Below are positions 43,752 through 53,422 of a stretch of DNA of 64,000 nucleotides, piece by piece (within the stretch, counting starts at the first letter, position 1; each line of letters begins with the position of its first letter). Origin of the DNA: Allobosea sp. Tri-44 (lineage in GTDB: Bacteria > Pseudomonadota > Alphaproteobacteria > Rhizobiales > Beijerinckiaceae); NCBI RefSeq assembly GCF_004123845.1, contig NZ_NBDP01000018.1, positions 1 through 64,000 of the forward strand, read 5' to 3'. The notes beneath the pieces were generated by a model that was not told the origin of the DNA, searched no databases, and worked only from the letters and a program-made list of their open reading frames with translations. The translations under genes were made by a program, and so were the position numbers.

Positions 43752-45752
43752 ATGACCTCCTATCCCGACTGGTGGAAGCTCGTCTTCGGTCGCTTCACCT
43801 TAGAGGCGATCCCCTATCACGAGCCGATTCTGATCGCGACCTTCGCGGCCGTTTTGCTCGGCGGGCTCGCGCTTGTCGCGCTGATCAGCCGGTTCAAGCT
43901 CTGGGGCTATCTCTGGCACGAGTGGTTCACCAGCGTCGACCATAAGAAGATCGGGATCATGTACATGATCCTTGGCGTCATCATGCTGCTGCGCGGCTTT
44001 GCCGATGCGCTGATGATGCGCGGCCAGCAGGCGATCGCCTTCGCCGGCAATGAGGGCTATCTGCCGCCGCACCATTACGATCAGATCTTCACCGCCCATG
44101 GTGTGATCATGATCTTCTTCGTGGCGATGCCGTTCGTCACCGGGCTGATGAACTATGTCGTGCCTCTGCAGATCGGCGCGCGCGACGTCGCCTTCCCCTT
44201 CCTCAACAATTTCAGCTTCTGGATGACGGTCGGCGGCGCCGTCCTGGTGATGGCCTCGCTCTTCATCGGCGAGTTCGCCAAGGTCGGCTGGCTCGCCTAT
44301 CCGCCGCTGTCGGGAGTCGCCTACTCGCCCGGGGTGGGCATGGACTACTACCTCTGGGCCCTGCAGATCGCGGGCATCGGCACGACGCTATCGGGCGTCA
44401 ACCTGATCGCGACCATCGTCAAGATGCGTGCGCCCGGCATGGACCTGATGAAGATGCCGATCTTCACCTGGACGTCGCTGTGCACCAACGTGCTGATCGT
44501 CGCGACCTTCCCGATCCTGGCAGCGACGCTCGCGCTGCTGACGCTCGACCGCTATGTCGGCACCAACTTCTTCACGAACGATCTCGGCGGCAACCCGATG
44601 ATGTACGTGAACCTGATCTGGATCTGGGGCCACCCGGAGGTCTACATCCTGATCCTGCCGCTCTTCGGCGTCTATTCTGAAGTTGCCTCGACCTTCTGCG
44701 GCAAGCGCCTCTTCGGCTACGCCTCGATGGTCTATGCGACGGTGGTCATCACCATTCTGTCCTACCTGGTCTGGCTGCACCACTTCTTCACGATGGGCTC
44801 CGGCGCCAGCGTGAACTCCTTCTTCGGCATCACGACGATGATCATCTCGATCCCGACGGGCGCGAAGATCTTCAACTGGTTGTTCACGATGTATCGCGGC
44901 CGCATCCGCTTCGAATTGCCGATGATGTGGCTCCTCGCCTTCATGATCACCTTCGTCATCGGCGGCATGACCGGCGTCATGCTCGCGGTGCCGCCGGCCG
45001 ACTTCGTGCTGCACAACAGCCTGTTCCTGATCGCCCATTTCCACAACGTCATCATCGGCGGCGTGGTTTTCGGCGTCTTCGCCGGTATCGCCTACTGGTT
45101 TCCCAAGGCCTTCGGCTTCAAGCTCGACCCGTTCTGGGGGCATCTCTCCTTCTGGTTCTGGGTTGTCGGCTTCTACGTCGCCTTCATGCCGCTCTACATC
45201 CTCGGCCTGATGGGCGTGACGCGGCGCCTCAGCCGCTTCGAGGATCCCTCGCTGCAGATCTGGTTCGTGATCGCGGCGTTTGGTGCGGTGCTGATCGCGT
45301 TCGGCATCCTGTGCTTCCTGATCCAGATCGGCGTCAGCATCCTGCGCCGCGAGCAATTGCGCGACACGACCGGCGACCCCTGGGACGGGCGCACGCTGGA
45401 ATGGTCGACCTCCTCGCCGCCGCCGGCCTACAACTTCGCCTTCACGCCGATCGCACATGATCTCGACAGCTGGGCCGACATGAAGAAGCGCGGCTACCAG
45501 CGCCCGCTCACGGGCTATCGGCCGATCCACATGCCGAAGAACACCGGCGCCGGCCTGATCATCGCCGGGCTGGCGACGATCTGCGGCTTTGCGCTGATCT
45601 GGTACATCTGGTGGCTGGCGGCGCTCTCCTTCGTCGCCGCGATCGCGGCCGTGATCATCCATACCTTCAACTACGACCGCGACTTCCACATCCCGGCCGA
45701 CGAAGTCGTGCGCGCGGAAGAGGCGCGCACCCAGCTTCTGGGCCGGGCCTGA
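43752..45752 (+). CDS. cyoB: Cytochrome bo3-type quinol oxidase subunit I
   Basis: Catalytic heme-copper subunit, 666 residues with about 14 to 15 hydrophobic segments. The low-spin heme His is in [14 protein letters not shown], the His-Tyr cross-link region in [14 protein letters not shown] (about residue 290), the CuB His pair in [10 protein letters not shown] and the heme His in [15 protein letters not shown]- and K-channel residues appear normal by eye. It reduces O2 to water and pumps protons. ATG 43752 lies 25 bases after cyoA; the longer frame to 43683 overlaps cyoA and was rejected. Confidence 0.97.
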   Translation: MTSYPDWWKLVFGRFTLEAIPYHEPILIATFAAVLLGGLALVALISRFKLWGYLWHEWFTSVDHKKIGIMYMILGVIMLLRGFADALMMRGQQAIAFAGNEGYLPPHHYDQIFTAHGVIMIFFVAMPFVTGLMNYVVPLQIGARDVAFPFLNNFSFWMTVGGAVLVMASLFIGEFAKVGWLAYPPLSGVAYSPGVGMDYYLWALQIAGIGTTLSGVNLIATIVKMRAPGMDLMKMPIFTWTSLCTNVLIVATFPILAATLALLTLDRYVGTNFFTNDLGGNPMMYVNLIWIWGHPEVYILILPLFGVYSEVASTFCGKRLFGYASMVYATVVITILSYLVWLHHFFTMGSGASVNSFFGITTMIISIPTGAKIFNWLFTMYRGRIRFELPMMWLLAFMITFVIGGMTGVMLAVPPADFVLHNSLFLIAHFHNVIIGGVVFGVFAGIAYWFPKAFGFKLDPFWGHLSFWFWVVGFYVAFMPLYILGLMGVTRRLSRFEDPSLQIWFVIAAFGAVLIAFGILCFLIQIGVSILRREQLRDTTGDPWDGRTLEWSTSSPPPAYNFAFTPIAHDLDSWADMKKRGYQRPLTGYRPIHMPKNTGAGLIIAGLATICGFALIWYIWWLAALSFVAAIAAVIIHTFNYDRDFHIPADEVVRAEEARTQLLGRA

Positions 45753-45758
45753 GGGGCG

Positions 45759-46397
45759 ATGATGACGGCGACAGCGCAAGGCTCCGACAAGGCCGACGTC
45801 CCGGTCTTTCATTTTGCGGAGGGCGAGCCCGAGCACCATCCCGGTGACTCGACCATGCTCGGCTTCTGGCTCTACCTGATGAGCGACTGCCTGGTCTTCG
45901 CAGTCCTCTTCGCGACCTATGGCGTGCTCGGGCGCAATTATGCGGCGGGGCCGTCCGGCGCCGATCTGTTCGACCTGAAGCTCGTGGCGGTCAACACCGC
46001 GATGCTGCTGTTCTCCTCGATCACCTATGGCTTTGCCATGCTGGCGATGGACAAGGGCCGGCAGGCGGCGGTGCAGGGCTGGCTCGTGGTCACCGCGCTC
46101 TTCGGCCTCGCCTTCCTCGGGATCGAGCTCTACGAGTTCGCCCACCTGATCCACGAGGGCGCGACGCCGATGCGCAGCGCCTTCCTGTCCTCGTTCTTCA
46201 CCCTGGTCGGCACGCACGGGCTGCACGTCACCTTCGGCCTGATCTGGCTCGCGGTGCTGATGACGCAGGTGTCGAAGCACGGGTTGATCGCGGCCAACCG
46301 GCGCCGGCTCATGTGCCTTTCCATGTTCTGGCACTTCCTCGACGTCGTCTGGATCGGCGTCTTCACCTTCGTTTATCTGATGGGCGTGCTGAAATGA
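45759..46397 (+). CDS. cyoC: Cytochrome bo3-type quinol oxidase subunit III
   Basis: A 212-residue subunit with five hydrophobic segments ([22 protein letters not shown] is the first). [19 protein letters not shown] and [21 protein letters not shown] are the COX3-type signatures. No catalytic centre; supports oxygen access and stability of subunit I. It begins 6 bases after cyoB and overlaps cyoD by four bases (ATGA). Confidence 0.96.
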   Translation: MMTATAQGSDKADVPVFHFAEGEPEHHPGDSTMLGFWLYLMSDCLVFAVLFATYGVLGRNYAAGPSGADLFDLKLVAVNTAMLLFSSITYGFAMLAMDKGRQAAVQGWLVVTALFGLAFLGIELYEFAHLIHEGATPMRSAFLSSFFTLVGTHGLHVTFGLIWLAVLMTQVSKHGLIAANRRRLMCLSMFWHFLDVVWIGVFTFVYLMGVLK

Positions 46398-46783
46398 GCC
46401 AGAACCACGCCGAGGCCCACGACAGCCATCACGCCGGCCATCATGACGGCCACGACTCCCATGGCGCGGCGCATGGCAGCCTGCGCGGCTACGTCACGGG
46501 CTTCCTGCTCTCCGTCGTCCTGACCGCGATCCCGTTCTGGCTCGTCATGAACGGCGTGCTGGCGAACTCGACGCTGACGGCGATCGTGATCATGCTCTTC
46601 GCCGCCGCGCAGATCGTCGTCCACATGGTCTACTTCCTGCACATGAACGGCCGCTCGGAAGGTGGCTGGACGATGATGGCGCTGATCTTCACGATCGTCA
46701 TCGTGGCGATCGCGCTCACGGGCTCGCTCTGGGTGATGTTCCACCTCAACGCCAACATGATGCCCGACCTGCACAAGATGTGA
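46394..46783 (+). CDS. cyoD: Cytochrome bo3-type quinol oxidase subunit IV
   Basis: A 129-residue protein with a His-rich N-terminal stretch ([23 protein letters not shown]) followed by three hydrophobic segments, the usual CyoD arrangement ([51 protein letters not shown]). The His cluster of about nine residues could bind metal, possibly copper, before insertion into subunit I; that is inference. Confidence 0.95.
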   Translation: MSQNHAEAHDSHHAGHHDGHDSHGAAHGSLRGYVTGFLLSVVLTAIPFWLVMNGVLANSTLTAIVIMLFAAAQIVVHMVYFLHMNGRSEGGWTMMALIFTIVIVAIALTGSLWVMFHLNANMMPDLHKM

Positions 46784-46793
46784 GGCTGGCACC

Positions 46794-47540
46794 GTGTCGC
46801 CGGCCGCGGAAAGGCGGCGACACAGGGGTGTCGCACGGGTCATCTTCATCGCCGGGCTCTGCCTGGCCACGCTGGTCTTCGCTGGCCTCGGGGTCTGGCA
46901 GCTCCAGCGGCTGAGCTGGAAGCTCGACCTGATCGCCCGCGTCGAGCAGCGCCTCGCTGCCCCTCCGGTCGCTGCGCCCGGGCCGGCGCAATGGGACGGA
47001 ATCACCGTCGCAGCGGACGAATATCGCCGCGTCGCCCTGCAGGGGCGCTATCTGGAGGCGCCGGAGACGCTGACCATGGCGGTGACGGAGCGCGGCCCCG
47101 GTTTCTGGGTGCTGGTGCCGTTCCGGGCGGATGCCGGCTTCACCATCCTCGTCAACCGTGGCTTCGTGCCAGAGGGACAGCGGGCCGTCGCGGAACGTCG
47201 CAAGGTTGCCGGCGGAGAGGCGAAGGTGGTCGGGCTGCTGCGGCTCACCGAGCCGGATGGCGGTTTCCTGCGCGCCAACGATGCCACTGCAGGCCGCTGG
47301 TATTCGCGCGACGTGGCGGCGATTGCGCAGACGCGCGGGCTCGGCCAGATCGCGCCCTATTTCGTCGACGCCGATGCGGCCACGGAGCCCGGCCCCCTGC
47401 CGCAGGGCGGCATGACCCAGGTCGGCTTCCGCAACACGCATCTGGTCTATGCGCTGACCTGGTTCTGCCTGGCGCTGATGAGTGTGGGGGCTGCAGGCTA
47501 TCTGATCAGGGGCATGCCGGAGGAGCCGCCCGAGGCCTGA
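46794..47540 (+). CDS. SURF1-family oxidase assembly protein
   Basis: A 248-residue inner-membrane protein with one hydrophobic segment at each end (about 14-34 and 217-236) and a periplasmic domain between. GVWQLQRLSWKLDLI, FWVLVPFRADAGFTILVNRGFVP and FRNTHLVYALTWFCLALM are SURF1 motifs. SURF1 helps insert heme a or o into heme-copper oxidases. In this position it would serve the bo3 enzyme rather than a cytochrome c oxidase. GTG start, 10 bases after cyoD. Confidence 0.94.
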   Translation: MSPAAERRRHRGVARVIFIAGLCLATLVFAGLGVWQLQRLSWKLDLIARVEQRLAAPPVAAPGPAQWDGITVAADEYRRVALQGRYLEAPETLTMAVTERGPGFWVLVPFRADAGFTILVNRGFVPEGQRAVAERRKVAGGEAKVVGLLRLTEPDGGFLRANDATAGRWYSRDVAAIAQTRGLGQIAPYFVDADAATEPGPLPQGGMTQVGFRNTHLVYALTWFCLALMSVGAAGYLIRGMPEEPPEA

Positions 47541-47644
47541 CGGGATGCGCGAGCCCATGTGCGCGGGTTCCGGTCATGATGTAAGCGTGCTGCGTTGCTC
47601 GCGCCGATTCCATCGACCGCGCCGCTAATATTTGGAGATGCCGT

Positions 47645-48127
47645 ATGACGCTGACGATCCGCCCCGTGCGGCCCGATGAGGCCGGGCTCGTGCTCGGCTT
47701 CGTGCGCGAGCTTGCGGAATACGAGAAGCTGCTGCACGAGGTCGAGGCCAGTGAAGCCGACATGGCGGCCGCCCTGTTCGGCCCAGAGCCTAAGGTGTTC
47801 TGCGACATCGCCGAATGGGACGGCGCCCCGGCAGGCTTTGCGATCTGGTTCTACACCTATTCAACCTTCACCGGCCGGCACGGCATCTGGCTCGAGGACC
47901 TCTATGTCCGGCCGGAGCATCGCGGCCGTGGCATCGGCAAGGCGCTGATGGGGCGCCTGGCGAAGCGCTGCGTCGACGAGGGGCTGTCGCGCTTTGCCTG
48001 GTGGGTGCTGAACTGGAACGAGCCCTCGCGGGTGTTCTACCGCTCGATCGGCGCGGTGGCGCAGGACGAGTGGACGGTGAAGCGGCTTGATGGCGAGGCG
48101 CTGCGCAAGCTCGCGGCCGGGAGCTGA
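47645..48127 (+). CDS. GNAT-family N-acetyltransferase
   Basis: A 160-residue acetyltransferase. The CoA pyrophosphate loop is RPEHRGRGIGKALMGRLA (about 87-104) and WLEDLYVRP gives beta-strand 4. The sequence resembles the diamine N-acetyltransferase (SSAT-like) group: FRELAEYEKL-like VRELAEYEKLLHEVEAS and WVLNWNEPSRVFYRSIGA. Substrate not established; spermidine, putrescine or an amino acid are possible. It precedes folA by 4 bases and is probably co-transcribed. Confidence 0.9.
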   Translation: MTLTIRPVRPDEAGLVLGFVRELAEYEKLLHEVEASEADMAAALFGPEPKVFCDIAEWDGAPAGFAIWFYTYSTFTGRHGIWLEDLYVRPEHRGRGIGKALMGRLAKRCVDEGLSRFAWWVLNWNEPSRVFYRSIGAVAQDEWTVKRLDGEALRKLAAGS

Positions 48128-48131
48128 GGCG

Positions 48132-48647
48132 GTGGCGAACCTCCCCGTCGTCCTGATCGCAGCGATCGCCGAGAACGGCGTGATCGGCCGCGACAACCTG
48201 CTGATCTGGCGGCTCAAGACCGACATGCGCCGCTTCCGCGAGCTGACCATGGGGTGCCCGATCATCATGGGGCGCAAGACCTTCCTGTCGATCGGCAAGC
48301 CGCTGCCGGGCCGGCAGACCGTGGTCCTGTCGCGCGATCCGGCGTTCGGGCCGGACGGCGTCTATGTCGTGCCCTCGCTCGATCAGGCGCTCGCGACGGC
48401 GCAGGGGCTCGGTAAGGCGATGGGCGCGCGCGCCGTCATCGTCGCTGGCGGCGGCGAGGTGTATGCTCAGGCGCTGCCGATCGCTGACCGATTGGAGCTG
48501 ACCTTCGTCCACGCCCGTCCGGAGGGCGATGCGGTCTTCCCAGATTTCGACCGTGCGGTCTTCCACGAGAGCACCCGTAGCGAGCACCCGGCCGGCGCTG
48601 ACGACGAGTTTTCCTTCGCATTCGTGACCTTCGAACGGGTATCCTGA
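48132..48647 (+). CDS. folA: Dihydrofolate reductase
   Basis: Reduces dihydrofolate to tetrahydrofolate, completing the cycle with ThyA. The 171-residue protein starts at GTG 48132. VVLIAAIAENGVIGRDN, TDMRRFRELTMGCPIIMGRKTFLSIGKPLPGRQTVVLSR and IVAGGGEVYAQALPIADRLELTFVHA are standard. The active-site loop reads LIWRL where E. coli has MPWNL, so the Pro next to the conserved Trp is replaced by Ile. The upstream reading frame overlaps the GNAT gene and was ignored. Confidence 0.95.
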   Translation: MANLPVVLIAAIAENGVIGRDNLLIWRLKTDMRRFRELTMGCPIIMGRKTFLSIGKPLPGRQTVVLSRDPAFGPDGVYVVPSLDQALATAQGLGKAMGARAVIVAGGGEVYAQALPIADRLELTFVHARPEGDAVFPDFDRAVFHESTRSEHPAGADDEFSFAFVTFERVS

Positions 48648-48816
48648 ACTGCCAACCGGCGAACTGCGACGAACGGTCTACGACCAAAGGGGCTTGCGTC
48701 GTTGACGAATCCGTGGCCGATGCCCAATTCAACGCGCATTGCGCCGCTTGGCGCTGACAGCGTTCTGCCGTTCAGCTATGCACGGTCGAAAGCGAAGAGT
48801 GAGGAACGGCTGAGGC

Positions 48817-49992
48817 ATGCCTTGGAGTAACCAGAGCGGCGGGAGTGGCGGCAGCGGCGGCGGCGGTGGTGGCCCCTGGGGCCAGCGCGGTGGCGGCGGC
48901 AATGGCGGTGGTCCCTGGGGCGGCGGCGGTCCGTCCGGCGGCAACACACCACCGGATCTCGAGGAGATCATCCGGCGGGGTCAGGACCGGCTCAAGAATT
49001 TCCTGCCGGGCGGCAATCTCGGCGGGCCCGGCCTGATCATCGGCGTCCTGTTCCTGATCTTCGTCTGGTTCATGACCGGCTGGTACATCGTCCGTCCGAA
49101 CGAGGTCGGCCTCAATCTCGTCTTCGGGAAATATATCGGCAAGACCGGCGAAGGCCTGAACTACAACTGGCCCTATCCGATCGGCAGCGTGGTCAAGCCG
49201 CAGGTGACGAACGTCATCACCACCGAAGTCGGCTTCCGCACCGTCGAGTCGGTGCGCACCTCGCGCCAGACCGACGTCACCGAGGAAAGCCTGATGCTGA
49301 CCGGTGACGAGAACATCGTCGACATCGACGTGATCGTGCAGTGGAAGATCGATGCGGGCGCGCCCGAGAACTATGTCTTCAACATCCAGGATCCACCGGG
49401 CACGGTGAAGGCCGTCGCCGAGAGCGCGATGCGCGAGATCATCGGCCGGCGCAACATCCAGCCGGTGCTGACCACCGATCGCGGCGTGATCGAGACCGAA
49501 GTGCGCCAGCTGATGCAGGACACGCTGAACACCTACCGCGCCGGCGTGCAGATCAACCTCGTCCAGCTTCAGAAGGTCGATCCGCCGCAGCAGGTCATCG
49601 ACGCCTTCCGCGACGTCCAGGCGGCGCGCGCCGACCAGGAGCGCCTGCGCAACGAGGCGGAGACCTACGCCAACCGCGTCGTGCCGGAATCGCGCGGCCG
49701 GGCGGCGCAGCTCATCCAGTCGGCCGAAGCCTTCAAGGACCAGACGGTCAACGAAGCGCTCGGCCAGATCAGCCGCTTCAACTCGGTCTATGAGCAGTAC
49801 AAGAACGCGCCCGCCGTCACACGCGAGCGGCTCTTCCTCGAAACCATGGAACGCGTCTTCGGTGGTATGGACAAGGTGATCCTCGACCAGAACGGCTCCG
49901 GCAGCGGTGTCGTGCCCTATCTGCCGCTCGGCGAGCTCGGGCAGCCGCAGCGTCGTCCGGCCGGCCAGACTCAGCAGGGGGGCACGCGATGA
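48817..49992 (+). CDS. hflK: HflK, membrane protease regulator subunit
   Basis: Subunit of the HflKC complex that surrounds and restrains FtsH. A very Gly-rich N-terminal stretch (residues about 7-45) precedes one transmembrane segment (about 70-90) and an SPFH/band-7 domain, with the body in the periplasm. GWYIVRPNEVGLNLVFGKYIGKTGEGLNYNWPYPIG and VQWKIDAGAPENYVFNIQDPPGTVKAVAESAMREIIGR are HflK signatures. Its gene overlaps hflC by four bases. Confidence 0.96.
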   Translation: MPWSNQSGGSGGSGGGGGGPWGQRGGGGNGGGPWGGGGPSGGNTPPDLEEIIRRGQDRLKNFLPGGNLGGPGLIIGVLFLIFVWFMTGWYIVRPNEVGLNLVFGKYIGKTGEGLNYNWPYPIGSVVKPQVTNVITTEVGFRTVESVRTSRQTDVTEESLMLTGDENIVDIDVIVQWKIDAGAPENYVFNIQDPPGTVKAVAESAMREIIGRRNIQPVLTTDRGVIETEVRQLMQDTLNTYRAGVQINLVQLQKVDPPQQVIDAFRDVQAARADQERLRNEAETYANRVVPESRGRAAQLIQSAEAFKDQTVNEALGQISRFNSVYEQYKNAPAVTRERLFLETMERVFGGMDKVILDQNGSGSGVVPYLPLGELGQPQRRPAGQTQQGGTR

Positions 49993-50915
49993 GCGGCTTC
50001 CTTCGTATTGCTCTGCTGGCGATCATCGCCATCGCCGCGGTCGTTTTCTATGCCTGCACCTTCGTGGTGAGGCAGACCGACTCCGCCATCGTGCTGCGCT
50101 TCGGCGCGGTTCGGACCGTCGCGACCGCGCCGGGGCTCTATCTCAAGCTGCCGGCACCGTTCGAACAAGTCGTCTTCCTCGACAACCGCATCCTCGATCT
50201 CGACCTGCCGTCGCAGGAGATCATCGCCTCGGACCAGAAGCGGCTCGTGGTCGACGCCTTCACGCGCTACCGGATTTCCGATCCGCTGCGCTTCTACCAG
50301 GCGGTCAACAACATCCCGCGCGCCAATTCGCAGCTCGCCTCGATCGTCAATGGTAATGTCCGCTCGGTTCTCGCCGAGGCGACGTTCACGTCGATGGTGC
50401 GCAACGATCGCTCGCGGCTGATGAACCGCATCCGCGACGAGGTGAATCGCGAGGCGGGCCGCTTCGGCATGACTGTGGTCGATGTCCGCTTACGCCGTGT
50501 CGACCTGCCGGCGGCCAACTCGCAGGCGGTGTTCCAGCGCATGCAGACCGAACGCCAGCGCGAGGCGGCGGAAGCGCGCGCGCTCGGTGGCCAGCAGTCG
50601 CAGGAGATCCGGGCAAAGGCCGAGCGCGACGCGATCATCATCGTCGCCGAGGCGCAGCGGAAATCCGACGAAACCCGCGGCCAGGGCGAGGGCGAGCGCA
50701 ACCGCATTTTCGCCGAGGGCTTCGGCAAGGATCCGGAGTTCTTCGCCTTCTACCGCTCGATGCAGGCCTATGAAGCGAGCCTGAAGTCCGGCGATACGCG
50801 GATGCTGCTGACGCCGGATTCGCCGTTCTTCCGCTTCTTCAACGACCCGTCCGGCCGACGGGCCGGTGCGGGAAGCGATGCGGTGCCGGCGACGCCGGCC
50901 GCTCCCAAGCCCTGA
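49989..50915 (+). CDS. hflC: HflC, membrane protease regulator subunit
   Basis: Partner of HflK; 308 residues, one N-terminal transmembrane segment (about 4-25) and an SPFH domain: VRQTDSAIVLRFGAVRTVATAPGLYLKLPAPFEQVVFLDNRILDLDLPSQEI. The late region GEGERNRIFAEGFGKDPEFFAFYRSMQAYEASL is conserved in HflC. Together the two form a cage over FtsH. The gene is followed by a 110-base repeat region and then the DUF2065 gene. Confidence 0.96.
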   Translation: MSGFLRIALLAIIAIAAVVFYACTFVVRQTDSAIVLRFGAVRTVATAPGLYLKLPAPFEQVVFLDNRILDLDLPSQEIIASDQKRLVVDAFTRYRISDPLRFYQAVNNIPRANSQLASIVNGNVRSVLAEATFTSMVRNDRSRLMNRIRDEVNREAGRFGMTVVDVRLRRVDLPAANSQAVFQRMQTERQREAAEARALGGQQSQEIRAKAERDAIIIVAEAQRKSDETRGQGEGERNRIFAEGFGKDPEFFAFYRSMQAYEASLKSGDTRMLLTPDSPFFRFFNDPSGRRAGAGSDAVPATPAAPKP

Positions 50916-50918
50916 TCC

Positions 50919-51026
50919 TAGAGCAGGATGCGAAAAAGTGGGAACCGGTTTTCCGCAGAAATCCTGCTCTAAGCCCTTAGAATCGATCATGTTTTATGAT
51001 TTTGGATCGAATCGATCCAAAATCAT
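50919..51026. repeat. Rhizobiales-type palindromic repeats downstream of hflC
   Basis: Two adjacent hairpins. The first, 50919-50971, has ends TAGAGCAGGAT and ATCCTGCTCTA and the core AAAAAGTGGGAACCGGTTTT, a motif repeated at 63393-63441. The second, 50996-51026, is a perfect 15-base-arm palindrome (ATGATTTTGGATCGA and its inverse). Both are non-coding and likely act in mRNA, or mark past insertion of a small repetitive element. Confidence 0.85.
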
Positions 51027-51051
51027 CGTGATCTAGGACCGAGCGCTGCGC

Positions 51052-51237
51052 ATGACAGATTTCCTCGCGGCGCTCGGCCTGGTCTTCGCCATCGAGGGAC
51101 TGCTCTTCGCGTCGATACCCGAGATCGCCAAGGAGGCGCTGCGCAGCGCCTCCGAGACGCCCGCCGAGCGGATGCGCCTGATCGGCATCGTCTCGGCGGT
51201 CGTGGGTGTCGGGCTGGTCTGGCTGGCCAGGGGCTGA
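51052..51237 (+). CDS. DUF2065 small membrane protein
   Basis: A 61-residue protein with two hydrophobic segments (about 3-24 and 43-59) joined by a helix with basic and acidic residues. LAALGLVFAIEGLLFASIPEIAKEALRS and RMRLIGIVSAVVGVGLVWLARG match DUF2065 (YjeT type). The gene commonly lies next to hflKC or purA, as here between hflC and degP. Function unknown; the position suggests a link to membrane protein quality control. Confidence 0.87.
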   Translation: MTDFLAALGLVFAIEGLLFASIPEIAKEALRSASETPAERMRLIGIVSAVVGVGLVWLARG

Positions 51238-51394
51238 AGCGGCCTTACTGGAACGATCACGACGTTATGACGCAATCTTGCGTCGCCCTTCCGCCGCATT
51301 TTGGCGTTCTTAAGTTGCGTTCGGATTCCGACTGCGCTGCAATGCCGTCAAGGCCGATGACTTGGCGCGACATCTCATGATCATGAGGACATCG

Positions 51395-52936
51395 ATGGCA
51401 CTCACTCATTCCCATGCCTACCGTCTGGCGCGGGTCGCGACTGTCGCCGGCATGGCCTTCGCGACGGTGCCGGCGTTCAGCCAGGCGACGCCGGCGCCCG
51501 GGCCCGTCCAGGCCGTGCCGCAGGCCCATGGCACCACCATCTCGCTGGCGGACCTCGCCGAGCGGGTGATGCCGGCGGTGGTCAACATCGCCGCGGTGAC
51601 GACCAGCGAGACCCGCGGCCGCAACCTGCCGCAGCTGCCGCAGCTCGGCCCCGACACCCCATTCGGCGACCTGTTCGAAGAATTCTTCAACCGCCGCGGC
51701 CGTGGCGGCGAACAGGGTCAGAACCAGCCGCAACAGCCTCCGCAGCAGCGCCGCTCGCAATCGGCCGGCTCGGGCTTCGTGATCGATCCGTCCGGCCTCG
51801 TGGTGACCAACAACCACGTCATCGGCGACGCCAACGAGATCACCGTGGTGTTCAGCGATGGCCTGCGCCTCAAGGCCGAGGTCGTCGGCAAGGACACCAA
51901 GGTCGACCTCGCCGTGCTGCGGGTGAAGCACGACAAGCCGCTGCCCTTCGTCAAGTTCGGCGACTCCGACAAGGCGCGCATCGGCGACCCCGTCATGGCG
52001 ATCGGCAACCCGTTCGGCCTCGGCGGCTCGGTTTCGTCGGGTATCGTCTCGGCCCGCAACCGCGACATCAACCAGGGCCCGTACGACACCTATATCCAGA
52101 CCGACGCGGCCATCAACAAGGGCAATTCGGGCGGTCCGCTGTTCAACATGGCCGGTGAGGTGATCGGCATCAACACCGCGATCCTGTCGCCGACCGGCGG
52201 CTCGGTCGGCATCGGCTTTGCCGTACCGTCGTCGCTGGCGACCAACATCGTCGATCAGCTCAAGGAGTTCGGCGAGACCCGCCGCGGCTGGCTTGGCGTA
52301 CGCATCCAGAACGTCGATGACGCCACAGCGGAAGCGCTCGGCCTCGGCACGGCGCGCGGCGCGCTGATCGCCGGCATCGACGAGAAGGGCCCGGCCAAGC
52401 CGGCCGGCCTCGAGATCGGCGACGTGATCGTCAAGTTCGACGGCAAGGACGTGAAGGATTCGCGCGAGTTGCCGCGCATCGTCGCCAGCACGGCCGTCGG
52501 CAAGGACGTGCCGATCCAGGTCATGCGCAAGGGCAAGGAGCTTGCCAAGACGGTCAAGCTCGCCCGGCTCGAGGATGGCGAGAAGGTCCAGCAGGCCTCG
52601 GCCAACAAGCCTCCGGCCGAGGCTGCCAAGCCGGCGACCGCCTCGGCGCTCGGCCTCGAATTCTCGGCCCAGACCGAAGAGCTGCGCAAGCGCTACTCGA
52701 TCAAGGACGGGCTGAAGGGCGTCGTCATCACCAAGGTCGACGGCAACTCGAACGCCGCCGACAAGCGCATCCTGGTCGGCGAGCTCGTCGTCGAGGTCGG
52801 CCAGGAGGCGGTGAACTCCCCCGAGGAGGTTACCAAGCGGCTCGATGCCCTGAAGAAGGAGGGCAAGAAGTCGGCCCTACTGCTCGTCTCGAACGGCCAG
52901 GGCGAAGTCCGCTTCGTCGCGGTGACGATGAGCTGA
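51395..52936 (+). CDS. degP: Do-family periplasmic serine endopeptidase (DegP/MucD-like)
   Basis: A 513-residue periplasmic protease/chaperone. A signal peptide (MALTHSHAYRLARVATVAGMAFATVPAFSQA) precedes the trypsin-like domain with His in VTNNHVIGD, Asp in TKVDLAVLRV and Ser245 in NKGNSGGPLF. Two PDZ domains follow (one about 285-370, one 420-510). A Gln-rich linker QGQNQPQQPPQQRR lies in the LA loop. The ATG 51395 has GAGG six bases upstream; earlier in-frame ATG and TTG codons are alternatives. It degrades misfolded envelope proteins. A good terminator follows. Confidence 0.94.
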   Translation: MALTHSHAYRLARVATVAGMAFATVPAFSQATPAPGPVQAVPQAHGTTISLADLAERVMPAVVNIAAVTTSETRGRNLPQLPQLGPDTPFGDLFEEFFNRRGRGGEQGQNQPQQPPQQRRSQSAGSGFVIDPSGLVVTNNHVIGDANEITVVFSDGLRLKAEVVGKDTKVDLAVLRVKHDKPLPFVKFGDSDKARIGDPVMAIGNPFGLGGSVSSGIVSARNRDINQGPYDTYIQTDAAINKGNSGGPLFNMAGEVIGINTAILSPTGGSVGIGFAVPSSLATNIVDQLKEFGETRRGWLGVRIQNVDDATAEALGLGTARGALIAGIDEKGPAKPAGLEIGDVIVKFDGKDVKDSRELPRIVASTAVGKDVPIQVMRKGKELAKTVKLARLEDGEKVQQASANKPPAEAAKPATASALGLEFSAQTEELRKRYSIKDGLKGVVITKVDGNSNAADKRILVGELVVEVGQEAVNSPEEVTKRLDALKKEGKKSALLLVSNGQGEVRFVAVTMS

Positions 52937-52961
52937 CCGCTCCTCATTGATGGATTAACGA

Positions 52962-52988
52962 AAAGGCGGCCTCTGGGCCGCCTTTTTT
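52962..52988 (+). terminator. Rho-independent terminator of degP
   Basis: AAAGGCGGCC, loop TCTG, GGCCGCCTTTTTT: a ten-pair stem with a U run of six to seven, 25 bases after the degP stop codon. Confidence 0.9.
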
Positions 52989-53077
52989 GTTGCCGCTGAT
53001 CGGCGCCATCAGGTTTTTGCGTTGGAACCGCGGTCACGGCTCCGACAAGGTTCCGGACCCAATCAAAGAGGCGTCCA

Positions 53078-53419
53078 ATGCGGATGAGCGAGATTCCCTT
53101 CGGCACGACCGACTGGTCCTCAGTCGAGCCGGAGCATTTTCCCGGCGAAGAAGGCCAGGCGACCTGGCGTACAAGGCGCTTCGGGCCGGCGGACAATCCG
53201 ATCCGCGTCAGGATGGTCGAATACTCGCCGGGTTATGTCTCGGACCATTGGTGCGAGAAGGGGCACATCCTTTTATGCCTCGACGGCGAGCTCGAGACGA
53301 CGCTGGCGGATGGCCGGGTCATGCTGTTGCGGGCGGGGATGAGCTATCAGGTCGCCGACAATGCCGAGCCGCACCGCTCGCGCTCGCCGAAGGGCGCGCG
53401 GCTCTTCATTGTCGACTGA
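53078..53419 (+). CDS. DHCW-motif cupin-fold protein
   Basis: A 113-residue single-domain cupin with the sequence DHWCEKGHILLCLDGELETTL at residues about 52-72, the DHCW-type family signature. Metal binding is plausible through His and Cys. The role is not known. Its start ATG 53078 stands alone, with the degP terminator upstream and a convergent serB downstream (3 bases between stops). Confidence 0.88.
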   Translation: MRMSEIPFGTTDWSSVEPEHFPGEEGQATWRTRRFGPADNPIRVRMVEYSPGYVSDHWCEKGHILLCLDGELETTLADGRVMLLRAGMSYQVADNAEPHRSRSPKGARLFIVD

Positions 53420-53422
53420 GGC

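Noticed and set aside
44388..46334. 648-codon minus-strand frame across cyoB and cyoC
   Set aside because: Runs antisense through two certain genes; charged low-complexity product.
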